Shown here: piece after piece, positions 35,988 through 44,607 of the stretch
Numbering within the stretch: position 1 is the first letter of the stretch
Layout: each line of letters starts with the position of its first letter
Origin: JAUVUV01 sp964548275
GTDB lineage: Bacteria > Gemmatimonadota > Glassbacteria > GWA2-58-10
DNA: 64,000 nucleotides
Reading direction: 5' to 3'
Assembly: GCA_964548275.1 (NCBI GenBank)
Contig: CAZJQI010000013.1
Coordinates: 14,853 to 78,852, forward strand
Translations under genes and position numbers: made by a program
Notes under the pieces: model-generated
What the model was told of the DNA's origin: nothing
What the model saw: the letters and a program-made list of their open reading frames with translations, nothing else
Databases searched by the model: none

Positions 35988-38651
35988 ATGGGAGGAAGTT
36001 TGACAGAACAGATGTCCAGGCAATACGATCCATCGCAGGTTGAAAGTAGATGGTACAGGTTCTGGGAAGATAGAAAGTATTTTGAGGCACATGTTGACTC
36101 CCCGAAAGAGTCTTTCACCATAGTCATTCCGCCCCCGAACGTTACCGGTGTGCTCCACATGGGGCATGCCCTGAACAATACCATCCAGGACATCCTGATC
36201 CGCAGCAAGCGCATGCGGGGTTTCGAAACTCTCTGGGTGCCTGGGGTGGACCATGCGGCAATCGCAACTCAGAATGTGGTGGAGAAAAAACTCGCCGAAG
36301 AGGGCAAGGACCGCCACCAGATGGGCCGCAAGGCGCTGCTGAAAGAAATCTGGGCCTGGAAAGAGGATCGCGAAAAAACGATTATTACCCAACTCAAGCG
36401 GATCGGCTGCGCCTGCGACTGGAGCCGCTACCGTTTCACTATGGACGAAAGGCTGTCGCGCGCGGTACGCAAGGTTTTTGTCGAGCTTTACCACAAGGGC
36501 CTGATTTACCGGGGCAAATACATTATCAACTGGTGCCCACGCTGCCAGACCGCTCTGGCCGATGAAGAGGTCAACCACCTCGATACCAAGGGCAAACTGT
36601 ATCATATCCGTTATCCATTTACCGAGAGTGACGGCTATATCACCGTGGCCACTACCAGGCCCGAAACCATGCTAGGTGACACCGCAGTTGCGGTCAACCC
36701 GGAGGATAAGCGCTGCAAGCATCATGTGGGGAAAACTCTCAAGCTGCCGCTGATCGGCCGGGAGCTGCCGATAATAGTCGACCACCACGTGGACCCTGAA
36801 TTCGGCACCGGGCTGGTCAAGGTGACCCCGGCGCACGATCCCTGCGATTTCGAGATCGGCTGTCGCCACAACCTGGAGCAGGTACAGGTAATGGCCGGTG
36901 ACGGCACGATGAACGAGCAGGCCGGGGCTTTCAAGGGCTTGGACCGTTTCGAGTGCCGCAAGCAAGTGGTCGAGGAGTTGGAAAAGCAAGGCCTGCTGGA
37001 AAAGATCGAAAGCCATGACCACTCGGTGGGCCACTGTTACCGCTGCGACACGATGATCGAGCCGTACCTTTCAACACAGTGGTTCGTGAAAATGAGACCC
37101 CTGGCCGAACCGGCGATTGAGGTAGTGAAAGATGGCCGTGTGATCTTTCACCCGGCACGCTGGAAAAAAGTTTATTTTGACTGGCTGAAAAATATCCACG
37201 ACTGGTGTATCAGTCGGCAGATCTGGTTCGGGCACCAGATTCCGGTCTGGTACTGCGACTCTTGCAGCGAGGTGATTGTCGCCGAACAAACCCCGAAACT
37301 CTGTCCCTGCTGTGGCAGCAAGAATCTCAGGCAGGACGAGGACGTGCTGGATACCTGGTTTTCAAGTCAGCTCTGGCCGTTCTCCACGCTCGGCTGGCCG
37401 GAACAGACCGCCGACCTGGTGCGTTTTTACCCGACAAGCGTACTTTCCACCGCACCGGATATCATTTTCTTCTGGGTGGCTCGGATGATCATGGCCGGAT
37501 ATGAATTCATGGGTGATGTTCCTTTTAGAGATGTTTATCTGCATGGTACGGTGCGGGATGACATGGGCCGGGCCATGAGCAAATCGCGCGGCAACACGAT
37601 TGATCCGCTGGAGGTGATCGAGGAATTCGGCGCGGATGCGATGCGTTTCACTCTGATCTCGATTACCGCCACAGGCACAGATGTTTATCTTTCCAGGGAA
37701 AAGTTCCATCTGGGGCGCAATTTCGCCAACAAGCTTTGGAATGCCAGCCGGTTCATGCTGATGAATTTCCCGGATAATTTCCAGCCGCAGAAAATGTCCC
37801 AGCCGCCTGCAATAGGAGAGCATGACCTTGCCGAGCGCTGGGTACTAAGCAGGTTGCAGCAGACAGCAAAGGACGCCACCGCGACACTGGACTCGTTTCG
37901 GCTTAACGATTCGGCGGGTGCGATCTACCATTTCATCTGGCACGACTTCTGCGACTGGTATATCGAATTGAGCAAGGGCAAGCTCGAAAGTGCCGGCCCA
38001 GAGGCCGAACGCGCGGCCTGGGTCCTCTGGTACGTGCTCGAGGCGAGCCTCCGCCTTCTTCACCCCTTTATGCCCTTTATCACCGAGGAAATCTGGCAGC
38101 GCCTGCCGCACCAGGGCGAATCGATATTCTTTCGGCCCTGGGTCGAACCGGACGAATCTCAGATTGACAGAAAAGCCGAGAAGCAGATGGGCTTTCTCCA
38201 GGAGCTGATAACCGCGGTGCGCACGATCCGCAGCGAGATGAACGTTCCTCCAGCCAGGAAGGCGACCCTTGCGGTTATTCCCGCGGATCAAAATGTCAGG
38301 GGCATAATCGAACGATATGCGGATTTTGTCCGCGCGCTGGCCAGAGTCGAGAGAATCGATTTCACCAATCCTGAGGAAAAGCCTCCGGAAAGCGGGGTCG
38401 CGGTTATCGGGAAAACAGAACTGTTCGTGCCGCTCAAGGGTCTGATCGATCTGGACAGGGAGAGGGAGAAACTCCTCAAGGAGGCCGAAAGGTTGCGAAA
38501 CATGGTGGCGGTGATCGAAAAGAAGCTGGCCAATGAAAACTTTCTCAGCCGCGCACCAGCGGAAGTTGTTGAAAAGGAGCGGCAAAAAAAGCAGTCCTGC
38601 CTGGAGACTCTGGCCAGAGTGGAGAGCAACATGGCCCAGTTATCCGCCTAG
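35988..38651 (+). CDS. valS: Valyl-tRNA synthetase
   Basis: This class I synthetase (about 887 aa) charges tRNA-Val. The HIGH motif is HMGH in VTGVLHMGHALNNTI. The editing domain (about 190-350) carries TTRPETMLGDTAVAV. The KMSKS motif reads AMSKS in GRAMSKSRGNTIDP, with the first lysine replaced. The anticodon-binding domain and the C-terminal tRNA-binding coiled coil (last 65 residues) are present. The start is unsure: ATG 35988, TTG 36000 behind GGAGGA, or ATG 36012, which aligns best with family starts (MSRQYDPSQVE). Confidence 0.96.
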   Translation: MGGSLTEQMSRQYDPSQVESRWYRFWEDRKYFEAHVDSPKESFTIVIPPPNVTGVLHMGHALNNTIQDILIRSKRMRGFETLWVPGVDHAAIATQNVVEKKLAEEGKDRHQMGRKALLKEIWAWKEDREKTIITQLKRIGCACDWSRYRFTMDERLSRAVRKVFVELYHKGLIYRGKYIINWCPRCQTALADEEVNHLDTKGKLYHIRYPFTESDGYITVATTRPETMLGDTAVAVNPEDKRCKHHVGKTLKLPLIGRELPIIVDHHVDPEFGTGLVKVTPAHDPCDFEIGCRHNLEQVQVMAGDGTMNEQAGAFKGLDRFECRKQVVEELEKQGLLEKIESHDHSVGHCYRCDTMIEPYLSTQWFVKMRPLAEPAIEVVKDGRVIFHPARWKKVYFDWLKNIHDWCISRQIWFGHQIPVWYCDSCSEVIVAEQTPKLCPCCGSKNLRQDEDVLDTWFSSQLWPFSTLGWPEQTADLVRFYPTSVLSTAPDIIFFWVARMIMAGYEFMGDVPFRDVYLHGTVRDDMGRAMSKSRGNTIDPLEVIEEFGADAMRFTLISITATGTDVYLSREKFHLGRNFANKLWNASRFMLMNFPDNFQPQKMSQPPAIGEHDLAERWVLSRLQQTAKDATATLDSFRLNDSAGAIYHFIWHDFCDWYIELSKGKLESAGPEAERAAWVLWYVLEASLRLLHPFMPFITEEIWQRLPHQGESIFFRPWVEPDESQIDRKAEKQMGFLQELITAVRTIRSEMNVPPARKATLAVIPADQNVRGIIERYADFVRALARVERIDFTNPEEKPPESGVAVIGKTELFVPLKGLIDLDREREKLLKEAERLRNMVAVIEKKLANENFLSRAPAEVVEKERQKKQSCLETLARVESNMAQLSA

Positions 38652-38730
38652 GCGAAAACAGCACCCGCCCGCAGGACAAGCATTAGGCGCAGTCGTTCTG
38701 CTCGATTGGCGGACAATGTTCGAGGTAATT

Positions 38731-39204
38731 ATGAAAGAGATGTTTTTTGACCTTGCCAAATACAGGGTCCAGCGTGCATTCGAAAGCAAGACCGATGCCG
38801 AGATACTGCTCAAGAGCGATAATGTTGCTGAATCGGTAAACCGGATCTTCCAGGCCAATTTCTATGCGATTAAATCGCTGCTGGCCATCAAGATGAAAGA
38901 TTCAGCCAAGCACCAGAAAGTGCTGAATATTTTCCATGAAAGTTTCGTTCAGTCCGGTGAGGTACCCAAGGAGTTCGGGCTGACAGTTGACCGCAGCTAC
39001 CGCTCCCGCGATGATAGTGAGCACTACGAGCAACCTCAGATTACCCGCAAGGATGCGGAATCCATGATCGAGGAAGCTGAACGTTTTCTTTGTTTCGTGA
39101 GAGAGTATCTTCAGCAGCACATTCTGAGCAATCAAAGCAAGCCTGTGGAACCAATGGGCGGGGAAAATGACAGCGGTGATAGAAACAAGAAAAACAGGAA
39201 GTAG
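38731..39204 (+). CDS. Stand-alone HEPN-domain protein (putative RNase)
   Basis: This 157-aa all-helical protein matches the HEPN pattern. RVQRAFESKTDAEILLKSDNV opens the bundle, NRIFQANFYAIKSLLAIK forms the second helix, and KDAESMIEEAERFLCFVREYLQ the last. The Rx4-6H active-site motif of HEPN RNases is present as RDDSEH. GAGG lies 5 nt before the ATG at 38731. HEPN proteins are often toxins paired with an MNT nucleotidyltransferase, but no such partner is adjacent. It sits between valS and tilS, which act on tRNA, so a tRNA-related role is possible but unproven. Confidence 0.72.
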   Translation: MKEMFFDLAKYRVQRAFESKTDAEILLKSDNVAESVNRIFQANFYAIKSLLAIKMKDSAKHQKVLNIFHESFVQSGEVPKEFGLTVDRSYRSRDDSEHYEQPQITRKDAESMIEEAERFLCFVREYLQQHILSNQSKPVEPMGGENDSGDRNKKNRK

Positions 39205-39230
39205 CCTCGGCTGCCTGGTAACCCGGTTTT

Positions 39231-40688
39231 ATGGTGGAGGGAGAGTTGGCTTTCCAACTCGTGGACAAAGTTCGGTGCTATATCGTCGAGAAGTCGCTGA
39301 TTGAGGCAGGAGACAAAGTTTTAGCCGCTGTTTCCGCAGGGCTGGACTCGATGGTGATGCTTGAGTTGCTTCACCGTCTCTCCGGGGTGCTGGGATTTGC
39401 ACTGGCCGCGGCCCATTTTGACCACGGTCTGCGCGGAGAGCAGGGAGCGCAGGAGGGTGAGTTGGTCAGGAGAAAGTGCGAGTCTCTGGCGGTCCCGTTT
39501 CAATCCGGCTCGGCAGGTAGGAGCCTGCTGGAAGCGGCGCGTAAAGAAAACCTCCAGGAGGCGGCAAGGATCGCGCGTTACGCATTTTTGCACGACTGCG
39601 CCAGGAAAACACGATGTAATCGAATTGCCACCGGCCACCACCGCGACGACCAGGCTGAAACCGTATTAATGCGCCTGATCAAAGGAAGCGGCCTGGCCGG
39701 TCTTGCAGGTATCCAGCCCTCCAGCGACTCCGGCAGGCTGATCCGGCCGCTTCTTGCAACCAGCCGGGCAGAACTGGAGGAATTCGCCAGGGAAAATGAA
39801 ATAGCCTGGGCCGAGGACCCGACCAACGTCACGGAAAAATACCTGCGCAACAGGCTGCGCCACAGGATTATCCCTGAGATCAAAAAAAAATACGATCCGG
39901 ATTTCAGCGAAAACCTGGTGAGGCTTGGAGAAGAGGCCGCACTTTTTCGTCAGTTTCTGGATGACAGAACCAAAGAGCTGATGGAAAAGGGGCTGGCAGT
40001 GGTTAATAAAGGCGCTGTTGAGATTGATTGCCCTGGCGCGGCCGCTCAGCCCTTGCTTCTTCGGCGTCATCTGATCACCCAGGCCGTGTTCGAATTAACT
40101 CACGGGGAGCTTATCCTTTCCGGACGCCCGCTGAATGCTGTGGAGCGTCTCGTTGCCTGCGGACAGAGCGGAAAGCAAGTAGACCTGCCGCAAGACCTGG
40201 CTGCCTACCGGGAGTTCGATTCGCTCAGGATAGCAAGGAAAAAAATCTGGAGTGCAAAAGCCGAGATAAATGGGGTAGAATTGAAAGAGGCGGGGATCAG
40301 TGCTCTCCAGATCGGATCACTGAGTTGGGAGATTGAGCTCGGGATACAAAAGCGCAAACCGGATGCTTCTCTTGAGGTTCCGGAGCAGGGGGGTGGCGCG
40401 GATTTCTACGAGGAACGGTTCGACAGGGATCGGGTCCGCTGGCCGCTGAGTGCCGGGCCCTGGCGTGAGGGGGAACAGATCATGCCGTTCGGTCTGGGCG
40501 GCAGGAAGAAACTAAAGAAAGTTTTCGGCGAGAAGCGGATTCCCCGCAGCCAGAGGCACGAGATGCCGGTGATTCGAGATGCAGGCAACGAGGTTCTCTG
40601 GGTTTGCGGAGTTTGCCGATCGAACCTGGCGCCCCTGAGCAGGAATACAGTCAATGTGCTTGTCATCAGGGCCCGGCTGCAGAAGTAA
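39231..40688 (+). CDS. tilS: tRNA(Ile)-lysidine synthase
   Basis: This 485-aa N-type ATP pyrophosphatase converts C34 of the CAU-anticodon tRNA-Ile to lysidine. The PP-loop is AAVSAGLDSMVML (SAGLDS rather than SGGLDS) near residue 35. AAHFDHGLRG, IATGHHRDDQAETVLMRLIKGSGLAGLAG and the RNRLRHRIIPEI segment are typical. The TilS C-terminal domain is visible as FGLGGRKKLKKVFGEKRIPRSQRHEMPVI-like sequence near 415-445. It lies 26 bp after the HEPN gene and before ftsH, the usual neighbour of tilS. Confidence 0.95.
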   Translation: MVEGELAFQLVDKVRCYIVEKSLIEAGDKVLAAVSAGLDSMVMLELLHRLSGVLGFALAAAHFDHGLRGEQGAQEGELVRRKCESLAVPFQSGSAGRSLLEAARKENLQEAARIARYAFLHDCARKTRCNRIATGHHRDDQAETVLMRLIKGSGLAGLAGIQPSSDSGRLIRPLLATSRAELEEFARENEIAWAEDPTNVTEKYLRNRLRHRIIPEIKKKYDPDFSENLVRLGEEAALFRQFLDDRTKELMEKGLAVVNKGAVEIDCPGAAAQPLLLRRHLITQAVFELTHGELILSGRPLNAVERLVACGQSGKQVDLPQDLAAYREFDSLRIARKKIWSAKAEINGVELKEAGISALQIGSLSWEIELGIQKRKPDASLEVPEQGGGADFYEERFDRDRVRWPLSAGPWREGEQIMPFGLGGRKKLKKVFGEKRIPRSQRHEMPVIRDAGNEVLWVCGVCRSNLAPLSRNTVNVLVIRARLQK

Positions 40689-40716
40689 ATGTGGCTTTAA
40701 GCCGACTCAGGTAGCA

Positions 40717-40745
40717 TTGACACCTAACTTATTAGAAATTATATT
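40717..40745 (+). promoter_or_regulatory. Promoter of ftsH
   Basis: TTGACA at 40717-40722, a 17-nt spacer and TATATT at 40740-40745. The leader of about 135 nt contains an 8-bp hairpin (AAACCGGC 40834-40841 with GCCGGTTT 40855-40862) just before the ribosome binding site. Confidence 0.8.
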
Positions 40746-40887
40746 GTTGGTATGCCTGCCACTGAGCGCCTCTGTCAGCATATTGCGTTGAGTGTCCAAA
40801 AGGTAAATTGCATTTTTACACAGTTCCGTTTTAAAACCGGCAACTCTGGAGTAAGCCGGTTTGAATTCCTGATAAAAGGAAAATAGA

Positions 40888-43035
40888 ATGGCAAATATTT
40901 CCGGTAATAGAAAAAATAAAAGCTCCGGTCCGCGCAAAAACAAAAAGGGAGTCCCGCCGGGAAAAGAGCCTAAATTTGGAAACCTTTCCAAGAACATTGC
41001 ATTCTGGCTGCTGATCATCCTTCTGCCAATCACTCTGTTCAATCTGCTTTCACCTCGAAAAGAGACTGCCCTCGAGATCAACTATACAGAATTCATTGAA
41101 TTTTTGGACGAGGGCCAGGTGGAAAGTGTGACGATCATGGAGAAAAAGGTTCTCGGGAAATTGAAGTATAAGGCAGCGGAAACGGTATCCAAGAGTGGAT
41201 CAAAGCCAGCAGCGGACTTTCAAAGCTTTGAAACCTATATACCGTTCGAGGATCCGGATCTGGTGAAAAAGCTCGATGAGGCGGGAGTGGACATAACCAG
41301 CAGGCCGCCCATGGTGAATTGGATGACAAGTATAATGAGCTGGCTGCCGTGGGTGGTGTTTATCCTTATCTGGCTTTTTTTCCTGAGGCAGATTCAAACA
41401 GGCGGTGGCAAAGCATTTTCTTTCGGAAAGAGCCGGGCCAAGCTTCTTTCAGGGGACAAGCCGAAAGTGACTTTCAAGGATGTGGCTGGCTGCGACGAGG
41501 CCAAGCACGAACTTGAGGAAATCATCGAGTTTCTCAAGGCGCCCCGCAAGTTCCAGAAACTCGGGGGGCGGCTCCCCAAGGGAGCGCTGCTTCTCGGCGC
41601 TCCAGGAACCGGCAAGACCCTGTTGGCCCGTGCCGTAGCTGGTGAAGCGGATGTGCCGTTTTTCAGCATGAGCGGCTCGGACTTTGTCGAGATGTTTGTC
41701 GGGGTGGGGGCCTCGCGCGTGCGAGACCTTTTCGAGCAGGGCAAGTCCCATGCGCCGTGTATTATTTTTATCGATGAAATCGACGCCGTGGGCCGGCATC
41801 GCGGCGCAGGACTCGGCGGCGGACACGATGAAAGAGAGCAGACCCTGAACCAGCTTCTGGTGGAAATGGACGGTTTCGAATCCAACGAGGGAGTGATCCT
41901 GATTGCTGCCACAAACCGACCCGATGTGCTGGATCCCGCGCTTCTGAGGCCTGGCCGTTTCGACCGCCAGATAGTTGTCGACCGGCCGGATGTGCGCGGC
42001 AGAGCGGGAATTATCAAGGTACACATGAAAGATATCCCGGTAGCCAAGGACGTGAATGTGGAGGTGCTGGCAAAGGGAACACCCGGCTTGAGCGGGGCTG
42101 AACTTGAAAGCATTGTCAACGAGGCTGCCCTTCTGGCCGCCCGGAGAAACCGCGATAAAGTGATCATGCAGGATTTCGAGGACGCCAAGGACAAGGTGAT
42201 GATTGGGGCCGAGCGAAAAAGTATGGTGATCAGCGATGAGGAAAAACGCAACATCGCGGTTCATGAGGCCGGCCATACGCTTGTCCAGAAAATGATACCC
42301 GGAGCGGACCCGGTGAACAAGGTTACTATCGTGGCGCGGGGGATGGCCCTGGGCGTTACTCAGTACCTGCCGGAAAAGGACCGCCACCTTTACAGTAGAA
42401 AATGGTGCCGGAACAACCTGGTGGCCCTGCTCGGGGGAAGGTGCGCAGAGGAGTTGATCCTGGGAGAAATGACCACCGGTGCCGGAAACGATCTGGAGCG
42501 GGCCACGGATCTCGCTCGGAAAATGGTCTGTACCTGGGGTATGAGTAAAACCCTGGGACCGCTTGCTTTCGGCAAGAAAGAGGAACAGATTTTCCTCGGG
42601 CGTGAAATCGCCCAGCATCAGGATTACAGCGAGGAAACAGCCAGGATTATCGACCGCGAGATAAAGAAGCTGATTACGGACTCGTACAACGAGGCAATGG
42701 AAGTATTGCGCGAGAACCGTGATAAACTGGAAACTCTCGCTGATGCCCTGATCGAGCGGGAGGTACTGGATGCAGAGGAGATCAATATCCTGGTTGCCGG
42801 GAGAAGGCTGCCCGCTTTGCAAAAAAAGTCCGATCACCCGGAGAAAGCGGCAAAGAAAGAGAAAAAGAGTTCGGGAAAGAAAAGAAAAGCGGCCATGGCT
42901 GGATCTGCCAGAAACACGCAAGCCGAATCCGGTCCCCCTTCTTCGGATGAAAACGGCGGGGAAAAGCATTCCAGTAAAAAAATGGTTTCTTCCGGAACCC
43001 GGAAGGGTGGTGATGAAAAACAGCAGGGTGATTGA
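40888..43035 (+). CDS. ftsH: ATP-dependent zinc metalloprotease FtsH
   Basis: This 715-aa inner-membrane AAA+ protease degrades membrane and regulatory proteins. TM1 lies at about 31-50, a periplasmic domain at 52-145, and TM2 at about 146-168. The AAA domain has Walker A GAPGTGKT, Walker B IIFIDEIDAVG and arginine fingers in RPGRFDRQ. The protease domain has the zinc motif HEAGH and the third ligand in GAGNDLERATDLARKMV. The last 75 residues are a lysine- and serine-rich, probably disordered tail. AAAGGA precedes the ATG. The gene has its own promoter and a strong terminator. Confidence 0.98.
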   Translation: MANISGNRKNKSSGPRKNKKGVPPGKEPKFGNLSKNIAFWLLIILLPITLFNLLSPRKETALEINYTEFIEFLDEGQVESVTIMEKKVLGKLKYKAAETVSKSGSKPAADFQSFETYIPFEDPDLVKKLDEAGVDITSRPPMVNWMTSIMSWLPWVVFILIWLFFLRQIQTGGGKAFSFGKSRAKLLSGDKPKVTFKDVAGCDEAKHELEEIIEFLKAPRKFQKLGGRLPKGALLLGAPGTGKTLLARAVAGEADVPFFSMSGSDFVEMFVGVGASRVRDLFEQGKSHAPCIIFIDEIDAVGRHRGAGLGGGHDEREQTLNQLLVEMDGFESNEGVILIAATNRPDVLDPALLRPGRFDRQIVVDRPDVRGRAGIIKVHMKDIPVAKDVNVEVLAKGTPGLSGAELESIVNEAALLAARRNRDKVIMQDFEDAKDKVMIGAERKSMVISDEEKRNIAVHEAGHTLVQKMIPGADPVNKVTIVARGMALGVTQYLPEKDRHLYSRKWCRNNLVALLGGRCAEELILGEMTTGAGNDLERATDLARKMVCTWGMSKTLGPLAFGKKEEQIFLGREIAQHQDYSEETARIIDREIKKLITDSYNEAMEVLRENRDKLETLADALIEREVLDAEEINILVAGRRLPALQKKSDHPEKAAKKEKKSSGKKRKAAMAGSARNTQAESGPPSSDENGGEKHSSKKMVSSGTRKGGDEKQQGD

Positions 43036-43116
43036 CCGGCCTTGTTCCACCAGCCTCACTCTGGTCCGGAATTTGAATAAAAGTGATCGATTTGCAATTT
43101 GAAGTTTTAGAAAATC

Positions 43117-43147
43117 AATAAAGGAGGGAAATCCCCTCCTTTATTGT
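43117..43147 (+). terminator. Terminator after ftsH
   Basis: AATAAAGGAGGG (43117-43128) pairs perfectly with CCCTCCTTTATT (43134-43145) around a 5-nt loop. The lower stem supplies the A/T tracts, so it can work in both directions. Confidence 0.85.
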
Positions 43148-43261
43148 ATTATTGAGGCGATCTATTTAAGTTTTTCCAATTGCTCCCCCTAACGCTTGGG
43201 GTATGAAATAATATTAGGTTTAACTTTAAGCTTGACCGGGTATATCTTGGGGCGTCGGATT

Positions 43262-44482
43262 ATGGATAAACTGGTGGCCAAACCTCTACGACTCGAATTC
43301 ACCGGACGGATTGGCGAGAACTTGAAGGCATTCGGGCTGGGACCGGATGAGTTAAACCATGTTGAAACCGGGGTGCATCCACTGGTCGCGGCGCTTTACA
43401 ATCTGCCTGAGGCACTGCTGAGCGAGTTTCACTAGCTTGTTTCTTTGGCAGGAGGTGAGTTGGTTTGTTCGGAGGATGGGATACCAGCAGGCAAGTTTGG
43501 CAAAAACGTGATTGTTATCGGATCGCAGGATGAGTATTTGCGGTTTGTGGAAACGCTGAAATCACATCCTGACCCTGATAAGAAAAACCTTGGAGAAGAA
43601 TTGGAACCATTAATCGGGTTTAGAAGGCCTGGGCGATGGCTTCTGGCCGGCGGGAGGTCGCTTGAGCTTACCGAAACTCCCAGGCTGATGGGGGTGCTGA
43701 ATCTCACGCCGGATTCTTTTTACGAGGGCAGCTGTTATATTTCGGTAGAGGCCGCGGTGGAAAAAGCGGTGGAAATGTCCGGCCAGGGCGCGGATATAAT
43801 CGACCTGGGTGGGGAATCGACAAGTCCCGGATCAAGCCCTGTGGGGTTGCAGGAGGAATTAAAACGAGTGATACCGGTTATCCGAGAGATTTCTCGAGCC
43901 CTTCCCGAAACGTTTATTTCCGTGGATACCTACAAGTCACAGGTTGCCCGGGAGGCTGTGGGGGCGGGAGCGCACATTGTGAACGATATTAGCGCGGGTC
44001 TGTTGGATGAAAAAATGCTGCCTGCAGTGGCGGAAATGGACGTGGGTTATGTGATGATGCACATGCGCGGCAGGCCTCGTACCATGCAGTTAAATACGGA
44101 GTACGAGGACTTGATGGCCGAGCTTTTCAGTTTTCTCCAGGAGGGCCTGCAACGGGCTGATAAAGCAGGAATAAGCCGGGAACACATCGTGCTGGACCCG
44201 GGTATCGGTTTCGGCAAACCGCCGGCAGGAAACTACGAGATAATCTCTCGCCTGGCGGAACTGGCGCCGCTGGGCAGGCCTCTTCTTGTGGGGCCGTCGC
44301 GCAAATCCTTTCTGGCTCTGGCCGGTCTGGAAAGCCAGGGCGAGAGACTGGAGGGCACCCTGGCGGCTTGCACTGTTGCCGTTCTTGCCGGAGCCGATAT
44401 TTTAAGGATTCACGATGTTGAACCGGTACGGCGTGCTGTAGCGGCAGCCTCATTTTTTAAACTACCCGCTGGCTTGGGGTGA
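43262..44482 (+). CDS. folP: Dihydropteroate synthase, long form, interrupted by one in-frame TAG
   Basis: Residues after about 140 are a complete DHPS barrel: MGVLNLTPDSF, DLGGESTSPG, SVDTYKS, ahead of VNDISAG, MHMRGRP, LDPGIGFGK and LVGPSRKSF. It condenses pABA with the pterin pyrophosphate in folate synthesis. Upstream, an N-terminal domain of the long DHPS type starts at ATG 43262 (MDKLVAKPLRLEF) and runs to TAG at 43433-43435. The same frame then continues without a break through LVSLAGGELVCSEDG into the barrel. So the gene is split by a single nonsense codon. Restart at TTG 43445 or 43457 could still yield an active barrel. Confidence 0.8.
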
Positions 44483-44607
44483 TTGATTTCCGGCGAAAGC
44501 TGGTTGGGATTCCGGTCATAAAAAATTAACCATGACAATCGATTTCCGATTCGGTCTTGAAGAATAAAACGAGTGATCAGGCGACAATACCAGGAGTTGA
44601 GGAACAA

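Noticed and set aside
41449..43059. 536-aa open frame antisense to ftsH
   Set aside because: FtsH is unmistakable on the plus strand. The antisense product has no family features.
43433..43435. Reassigned TAG codon (altered genetic code)
   Set aside because: TAG is used as a normal terminator in acpS and the TPR gene in the same window, so a general reassignment is unlikely.
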